A stretch of DNA of 64,000 bases, taken from the NCBI RefSeq assembly GCF_007859315.1, contig NZ_VOHA01000003.1:670550-734549 (forward strand), in the 5' to 3' direction. The stretch comes from Reyranella sp. CPCC 100927 (lineage in GTDB: Bacteria; Pseudomonadota; Alphaproteobacteria; Reyranellales; Reyranellaceae). Shown one piece after another: positions 16,241-25,200 of the stretch. Each line of letters begins with the position of its first letter. Position 1 is the first letter of the stretch. The notes under the pieces were generated by a model, which saw nothing but the letters and a program-made list of their open reading frames with translations, made no database searches and was not told the origin of the DNA. The position numbers were made by a program, and so were the translations under genes.

Positions 16241-19200
16241 CTACTGACCCGACAGGGCGCGTTTTTCGGCCTCGGTCAGGGCAGCGGTTTGCGAGGGGGT
16301 CAGGGGGCCGTAACCAACCACCTGGATCGGCTCGGGTGGCGCCACCTCACTGCGCTGGTCGGGCGCCTTGCGGCGGCGCTCGTCGTCGCCGGGGGACGGC
16401 TCGCCGGTGCCGCCACCATAGCCCAGCACCTCGACCAGAATGATGGAGGGCCGTTCCGAGGCCGAGGACGATTTGGGCTCGGTCTTCGGGGTTGCGGCGG
16501 CGCTGGCGTTGGAGGCTTGAGTCAATGCACCGGTGTCGACGGCGTTGTTGGGCACACCGATCTGCACGCCCGTCGACTGGATGTTGTCCGCATTGCGCAC
16601 GATCAGGGCAGCGATGACGACGGTGCCGCTCGACTGGATGCCGGCGTCACCGGCATCCACGGTGCCACGCGGTGCCATCAGAACGACGTCACCGGCCGGC
16701 ACGTCGGGCCGGCTCTTGACCGTGCCGATGCCGCTGCCGGCGGCTTCGCCCGCCAGGCGGGTGGTGAAGCTGCCGACGGTGGGGTCGTAGACCGTCTCGG
16801 GGCGAGGGGCGATCTGCGCCGTCTTGGCGCCGCGGCCGGCATCGATATCACCTGCCGACGACCACATCACGATGTCGCCGCCGCCCAGTGTTTTGATCCG
16901 GTTCTGGTTCACCAGAACCGAGCCGGCGCTGAAAGTGTTGATGCCGCCGCCCCACAGCGTCATCAGGCCCAGGTCGCCCGGCTCGCGGAACCGGGCGCCG
17001 CCGTTGATGTCGGGCGTCACGAAGGTCAGGCCGATATCGATCTTGCCACCCGGCACCACCAGATCGATGCCGCCGCCGTCGAGCGTCTTGATCTGGCTGT
17101 AGAACATGTCGATGTCGCCGACATAGCTCTTGTCGGGGAACAGCAGGGCGATGGCGTCGTAGCCGTCGTTGTAATTGCGCTGCGGCACCGGCTTGGGCGC
17201 TTCGCGCCGACCGACGAAGGCGAGTTCCTTGAACAGCACCTGCCGCACCAACTCGCGGCGTGCCACCTCGGGCAGGGCCCGGAACAGCGTCCATGCGGCG
17301 CTTTCGCTCAGACCGCTCCTGCCGGTTTCCGCCTCCATGAAGGCCACGAGGTCACGGCCGTAGTGCCGCTCGACGCCTGCCGTGCCCGCCGGGTTGAGGT
17401 ATCGCTCGGCGAACGCGTCGTAGGCGATGCGGCCGGCGGTGCCCGTGGTCACGGCGACCTTGGCGCCCACGCCATCGGTCAGCCACGGGTTGAAACCGTT
17501 GCCGACCGTCTGGATGCCGTCGCTGCTGGCGAGCCTGACGTGGCGGCCGGCGCTGACCTCGAGTCGGCCAGGGCCGCCGATCTGGATGGCGTTGCCGGTC
17601 TGACGGTTGAACGTATAGGGCTCGAAGACGATGTCGCGCCCGGCCTCGACGACGGTGACGTCGCCGGCGTTGAAGTTCTGGCCGGCGAAGATCAGGTTAC
17701 GGATATCCTTGCCGGCGCGGACGATCGCCGGCTTGGGCACCACGATCTGGATACCATTGCCGTTCGATTTGGCGATCGGGCTCGACAGGATGCTGCCCTC
17801 GAGCGCGTAGATGCGCACCGGATCGGTGTCCAGCGCGCGGTACAGCGTGCGGGCATGAACGCGGCCCTTGTCCATGCCGGCCGACGCGCTGCCGCTTTCG
17901 TTCGATGCGATCACCTCGGTCAGGCGATCCAGCAGGTCGTCGAACATCATGGTGCCGGGATTGAACACGCCGGGCATCTGCGCCGGATCGGCATCGGAGA
18001 CCAGGATGTTGTTGCCGCGCGCACTGTTGGCCGCAGAATTCGCATTGGCCGTCAGGTCGATATCGTGGGCGGCCAGCAGGGTCAGGTTGCCGTTCTGCGC
18101 CGGCCACAACGTCATGCGTCCCGACGCGGCGCTGTTGTCGATGTAGTCGCGACCCACGACAATGTCGCTTTGCAACGACACGACCCGCACGCGCGGGGCA
18201 TAGAAAAAGAACGGAGCGGCGCCGCTGCCGTATCCGAGACCGAGTTTCGACATCGTCTTCATGACGGCGTCCGGCATCGCGGACATCGTCACGCGGCCGA
18301 CAGCCGATTGCACGTCAAGGGCGCTGTCGGTTGCGTAGGTCGAGAAGTATGTGCCGTCGGGTGTTCCCGGCGTGGCATTGAAGTTGGGGTCGGACGATCC
18401 CGTGGCGTTGCCCTCCATGCCCACCAGGGTGGGGTTGAACATGCCGCCGATGCTGATGTCGCCATGGGCGGAGACGTCGAAGCGTCCGCGTCCGAGTGCC
18501 AGCATGGTACCGACCGGTTGTAGGGGCTTGTTGTAGCTGTTCAGGTTCGGCACCCCCAACATCCCGATCGATCCGCCGGCGGTGATGTTTCCGCGCCCGT
18601 TGGCGACGTAGAACAGGTTGCCGTCGGCATTGCCGCCCGCGGTGACCGTCAGGTCGCCGCCGCCCCAGGTCTGCAGCATGCTGCCGGTGACCTTGCCGTT
18701 GTCGGAGGCCACGGCGGTGAGCGCCGAGATGCGGCCGCCGGCCGCGACGCTGACGTCGCCACCGCCAAGCGTGCCGACGCCCTGGGTGAATTTGGCGAAG
18801 TCGACGCCCCATGCGGTCAGCGGTTGTCCGTTTGCATCGTAGCCGCCGCGACGCAACAGCCAGTCGGCGACGTACTGCCGATTGGCGAATGTGCGCAGAT
18901 CGCACGTCGCGGACCAACTGGCGCAACCGTACAGGAACAGTTTTGGACCCTGCACATCCTGCTGCGCCACGATGGTGAGATCGCCGCCTTTCTCCGCCAA
19001 GCTGATCGTGCCGGCATAACTTGCGTTGGGCAGCGTGCTCTGGATGGCCAGCGTTCCTGCCGCAGACAGGCGGCCGGCCGTGTAGACGACGCCTTCATGG
19101 TCGTTGTCGACGCCGGCGATGGTCGTCGACCAGACGTCCCATGACGAGCGCCAGGAAGCGTACATCGGCTTGATCGTGCCGTTGGTGTTCATGACCGCGC

Positions 19201-22200
19201 TGATGTCCTGCGGCGACAATGCGGGATTGGTGGGATGGTTCGCGCACTGGGCGTTGCGGCAGACCACGGTCGTCGTGCCCGGTTTGATGAACCAGCCGAG
19301 ATACCGGAGATCGACCATGCCGTTGGGCAGAAACACCTCCATGACGTCGGCGACGCGGCCACCGCCGCTGCGCCAGCTGGCAGAGAACTGCGCGGTGAAC
19401 GCGTCGTTGGCGTAGAGGCTGCGCCAGCCGCGATAGGCCGGCAGCAGCGCGCCGCTGGCATCGAAGGCGTCGAGGAAGCGGATCTGGCGCGATGGATCGG
19501 CCGGATCGTAGATGATGTCCAGGCCCGATACGCTGCGCCAGCCGCGATAGGTCGTGTTCAGCCGGCCGTCAGGTCGGAACGCAACCCTTGCGAAGTCCAC
19601 GGCTGTGGACGGGTTGTTGGGGTCGAAGATGTAGTTGGTGTCGCCCGCAATCTTCAGCCATGACTCGTATTGCGTCTGCAACGCCAGACCGTCCGGCGTC
19701 ACCGCCTGGCTGAGATTGATGATCTGGCTGGGGTTCTCGGGATTGAAGATCTGCTCGCCGCCCTGGCGCTGCAGGATGACGCTGCGGCCGGCACGGACCT
19801 GGATGTCGCCGGTGCCGGTGCGCACGATGGCGTTGGGGGCGATGATCACGTCGCCGCGGTTGACCGCAGCCAGGTCCGCCGGTTGGCGCAGGCTGAACAC
19901 GTCGGCTGCATCCAGGCGGGCGCCGCCGATGAGCCGGTAGGACCAGGACTCGTCCGCCAGCAAGGCTGCACGGGCTGTGATGCCGTCGAAGCCGTCGCTG
20001 AGCGATGCCGCCAGCGTCAGGTTGCCGGCCGCGCGCAAGGTCAGGAAACCGGGCTTGCCGCCCGGCCGCGTCGCGTGCAGATCCCAGTCCGCGGCCAAGG
20101 TCATGTCGCCCGCCGAGCGCAGCTCGATGCCGGCCGCCAGGTCGAAGGCGCCAAGACGCGCCGGTGCTTGCGCCATGAACGTGTTGGCCGCGCTCGTCAC
20201 GCGATCGATCAGCGCCCGGTCGATCGTCGCGACACCGTCGTAGGCCCAGAAGGCTTCCGCCGTGGCACCCAGGGCACCGACCACGGTGCTGTCGAGGTGG
20301 CGGGCCTTGATCGTACCGGCGACCTCGCCCGTGCGGGCAGCCCGCACATGCACCTTGCCGCCCAAGGTGGCGCCGCTGACGTCCAGCGTCGATCCTGCGG
20401 CCAGGTCGAGAGCGCCGCTGGCGGTCTCCAGATCGATGCGGCCACCCTTGCCCTTGCTGCCGCGCGCCGCGATCAGGGCGCCGCCGTCCAGGATCAGGTC
20501 ATCGCGCGCCACCAGGCGGACGCTGCCGCCATTGTCGCTGTCGGCCAGCAGGCGGGCGCCGCTGCGCACGATGATCCTGCCAGTATCGGCCGTGACCTGC
20601 AGGTTTCGGGCCTGAGCCGTGCCATCGAGCGCGACATCGCCGCTGCGGACCGTCACGAGACGCTGCTCGAAGAAGCTGCCCGCGTTGAGGGTGGCCATCA
20701 GGGCGCCGATGTCGGAGAGCGTGCCGGTGTCGAGCGTAAACGAACCCCGTGTCGCGCCGGCTTTGGCGCCGGCGCGCACATCACCGGCGAGGATGAGGGT
20801 GCCCTTGGGAACGTTGACCCGCAGGGTGCCGGCGTTGCCGCCGTCGGTGGCGGAGAGGTCGATCAGCGCGCCGCTCTCGACGACGGCCGTGCCCGACGCG
20901 GCCTTGAGTTCGACAGTGCCGGCCGACGCGAAGGCTTCCTGGTCGAAAAACGCTTTGCGGAACGCCTTGACGCTGATCACCGACGCGCCCGCAACGGTGA
21001 CGCCGTCGGCAGCGGCGTTGCCGGTGGCTTCCAGGCGAAGCGTGCCCGCTGGCATATCGATCGTGCCGCCGTGGAACACGCGCGCACCGCGCAAGGCCAG
21101 TGCACCGCCGAACAGCGTGATCGCGCCGAGATCGGCCGGCACCGCCGTGCGGATGGTGGTCAAGCCGCCGGTCGCCACTGCGGCCTGGTCGGCGCCGCCC
21201 TTGGCCGTCAGCCGCGGCGCCGACAGCGTCAGGTCGGCGGCATGCGCCGCGGTGCCGGCCGTGAAGCCGCCGCGGCCGGCAAAGACGATCTCGCGGTCGG
21301 CCGCGAGGATGACCGCGCCGAAGCCACGGGTGGCGCTCTGTCCGGCATCGATGGTGATCGTGCCGGCCTGCAGGCGCAGGGTGCCGGCAGCGGCGGGATC
21401 GTCGCCGGCGGCAACGGTGCCGCTGCTGTTGCGCACGTCGAGCGCGACGGCATGAAGCGATACATCGCCCGATGCGCGCTGCACGAAGGCGCCGGCATCC
21501 AGCGTCAGGCGAGTGAGCCCGGCGCCACCGATGTCCGTTGCGCCCCAGAAGTCCATCGTGCCGTAGCTGCGCAGGGTCAGGTCGCTGACGGCCGACAATG
21601 CGGCCAATGTCGACGACGACAGCACGAGGCCCGTGACGCCGTTCGGTACGGCGCCGAAGCTCACGGCGCTGGATGCCGCATCGAGCGCTTTTGCCCGCAG
21701 GACAGCGCCGCTGGCCAACTGCATGTCGCCGGTGGCGTCCAACACCAGGCGGCCGTCCGAGTGGAGGACCGCGCCATCCTGGATGTCGAGCACGCCGCGC
21801 ACCGGTCCGTCGGCGGCCGCGATGTCGCGGCGTACGATGCGCGATGGCGCCGCGGTGCTGGCGATCACCAGCACGCCCATGCCGGTACCGCCCGGCGGCA
21901 GGGGGGTGGTGCTGCCGGGCGCAGCGGCGTTGCCGATGGTGATCGTGCCGCCGGGCCGGCCGCTGTAGGTGCCGGTCGCGTGCACGGCGCTGCCGCGCGC
22001 GAACGTCACGGTGCCGGTGCCGTCGACGGCCTGTCCGTCCACGATCTGCGTGCCGGCGGCGAACATGATCTCGGGGCCGACCAGCACGGCGGCGCTGTCG
22101 TTGGCGACCAAGATCTGGCGGGCGAGCGGCGTGATCTTCACGCCGTCGGCGGTTTGCGTGCGGCGGCCACCCAGCAGCAGGCTTTCGGCGCCCATGCGCG

Positions 22201-25200
22201 ACAGTTCATCGCCGCGCAGGTTCAAGCCGTAGCCGGCCACGGGTTGGCCCGACGCACCGATGATGGCGATCGACTCGGCGGCAATGTCGAGCAGGCCGCC
22301 GCGGCCATCCTTGCCGGGCGCGAAAGAAATCGAGCCGTCGAGCCGCAGGGCTTGAGTGGCGCTCAGGATGACCTGGCCAGCGTCGACGGCCAGGCGGGGG
22401 ATCACCCGGTCGGCATCCAAGGCAACCTGCGTGAAGAAGCGCTGGCCGGTGTAATCGCGATATTCGGAGAAAGTCCGCAGCACGTCTGCCGGCATGATAC
22501 GCAGCAGGGATGTCCGCGAGTCGGCGACGCCCAGTCCCGCCACGCCGAAGCGGCTGGCGACGAGGAACGTGCCGTCGGCCTGCCGGGAGGCGAAGCCGGC
22601 CGGCACGTCGGCGGCTGCCCGCGCGATCGTCACACGGAATGCGCCGGGCATCAGCGCATAGTGGCCAGGCAGCAAAGTGTACCAGCCGGCCGACAGGCCC
22701 GGCACGCTGTCGAGATAGACAGCGTCGCCAACGTTGAGACCGGTATTGGTCGATGCGACCGAGTCGGCGGGGGCCGCCACACCGGCGTAGTGCGGCAGCA
22801 CGGCGAACACCGGCGCGCCAGGTTGCGAGGCCAGAATGTCGCGCGAACCGCCTGGACCTGGCACCCACTCGAAGGCGCTGATATCGCCACCGCCCGATAC
22901 GTCGAGCCGCGAGCCGGCCTGCATGTCGATCTGCTGGCCGGCGATCTCGATGCGCTTTTCCGGCGGCATGTCCATATCGATCAGGCCGGTCGGATTACCG
23001 ACGACATCGCCGAGATACCAGGTCCGTCCGTTGCGCACGCGGCCCATCGGCAGAAGGGTGCCCTCGGTCGCGACCGACGTCAGGCTGCCGGGGGCGAGTG
23101 TGACGGTGCCGGTCGTACCGGCGTCGAAGCGGATCGCGCCCATCGGCGCGCGGATCACGCCGGCTTGCATGATGGCGGGGGCCGCCAGGGTGATGCCGCC
23201 GCCGGCCGACAGCGGTACGGGATGGGCGTTGCCGTTGGCGTGCACGGCAATCGATGTCGTGCTGGCGAGCGTGTAGTTGCTGAGGACCGTGGGGTAGATC
23301 TGGGCCGCGGTGATGTCGAGATCGCCTGCCGTCGCGAAGCGGCCGACGAGCGATGGCTTGCTGGCGTTGACGACCGGATCGTAGGTCCACTTGGTGACGC
23401 CGGTCAGCCGGACATCACCCGCGACGTCGAAGTGCGCCCGGTCAATGCCCATCAGCGTGACATTGCCGGTGATGTCGAGCAGATCGGCTTTCACCCGCAG
23501 CATGCCGTCGCCCGCGGTCGGCTCGCCGGCATGGTTCTGCTTGTCGTCGCGGGCGTTGGCGAGGCTGACATGGCCGGCTTCGATCAGCGCGGGTGCAGGC
23601 GTGTCGCTGGCGCCTACCGCAAGCTGGGGCGCCGCGATGACAATGCTGCGCCGGGCAGCGAGCCGGGTGCCACCTTCCATCATCACCTGGGCACCGGCCT
23701 GCAGTGTGATCGCATCGAAGCCGGCGTCGGCAAGCGCCGCGGCGGCGACGCTGGCCTTGTTGCCAAGATCGAGCGCAGCCCCGGGGCGGACTGTCGGCGC
23801 CGTCGGCGCCTGGGCCAGAACCTCAACGGTGCCGGTGTTCGACGATGGCAACAGGACGTCGCCGCTGAACAGGCTCAGCGTGCCACGGCGCGTGGTGCTA
23901 CTGCCGGCCGCGGCGCGATAGCTGCCGTTCAACGACATGCCGCGGGCCGCGACGCTGATCATGCCGGCATCGCTGTAGACGGTCGCCGGCATGTCGGCCA
24001 TCCGCATGCCCTGGAGTGACGGCACCTCGATGATTCCGCTGCCGCCGGACACATCGATCACCGATCCGGCTTGCGTTACGACGATACCGCGCGCGTTGTC
24101 GCTGATCCTGACCGTGCCGCCGTTCAATACCGAGCGATCCGGTTGACGGGTGAGGTCGCGCGGGTCGTAGACGACCATGGCCGTGCCGCTGACGTCGAGC
24201 GTGCTGCCCGACAACAGCCAGATCGATTGACCAGGATTGGTGACGGTCTGCGCGGCTTCGGCCAGGCTGACGTCGATGCGGCCACCGTGTGCCGTCACGG
24301 TGCCGTCGACGGTAACCAGGCGGCCTGCGGTGAGGCTTACCGATCCACCGGCGGCTGTGCGGATGTCGGCGCCGGTGCCGATTTCCAGCGTGCCCGTCGC
24401 TGTGACCTGGCCAGGGCGGGAGCCGGTGACGTCGTAGACCGGTCGGGTGGCGCTGAAGGACAGGTTGGCGGCGGGCCATGCCGCTATGCTCAGCGGCGTA
24501 AATGCCAGTGGCGTGCCGCTGGGCAGCGTGGTGTCAGCCACGGTCAGTGCGGTGCGCGTGGCCTCGATGCGGGTACCCGGCGCCACAACGAAACTGTCGT
24601 AGCCGTTGAGGACATAGGCGCCGAACCCTTGCCGGAACAGCGATGGGTCGATCTGCAGGGTGTCGGCCGGCGCGGTGCCGCCAACCTGGATCTGGCGCGC
24701 CGTCAGCGACAGCGTGCCGCCCTTGCCCATCGCCTCGGCGCTGACCGTGCCGTCAAGATGCAGTTCCTTGCCGCGCACGGTGAGCGAGCCGCCGTTGCCG
24801 GCCTTGAGCGTACCCTTGCCGGTCAGCTGGCCGCCGCCGGTGACATTCAGCACGCTGCCGCGCGCCACGGTGACGACGCCGACGTCGAAGTTCGGGGTCT
24901 CCCGGCTGCCCGCCGCGTAGCCCGGCGCCAGAATCTCGATGCGGCCGCCGTCGATCGCCAGCGGCAGTGTCGGTTCGCGATCGAGCAGGTCGTTGACCCA
25001 CAGGCCGCTGACATCGAGCACGGCGCCGCGGCCGACGGTAATGTCGCGCGGTTCCGTCACGTTCAGAAACGACGTGGCGGCCGGCGCCAGGGTCGACAGC
25101 CGGATGGTGCCACTGCGGCTGATGATCGTACCGTCGATCGTCACGTTGGCGCCGGCCAACGACACCGTGCCACGCGCCGGCAGCGTGAGGACCGCATCGG

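Noticed and set aside
16241..16500. CdiA-type contact-dependent toxin at the exoprotein C-terminus
   Set aside because: No VENN motif, no nuclease-like tip and no small immunity gene follows on the minus strand.
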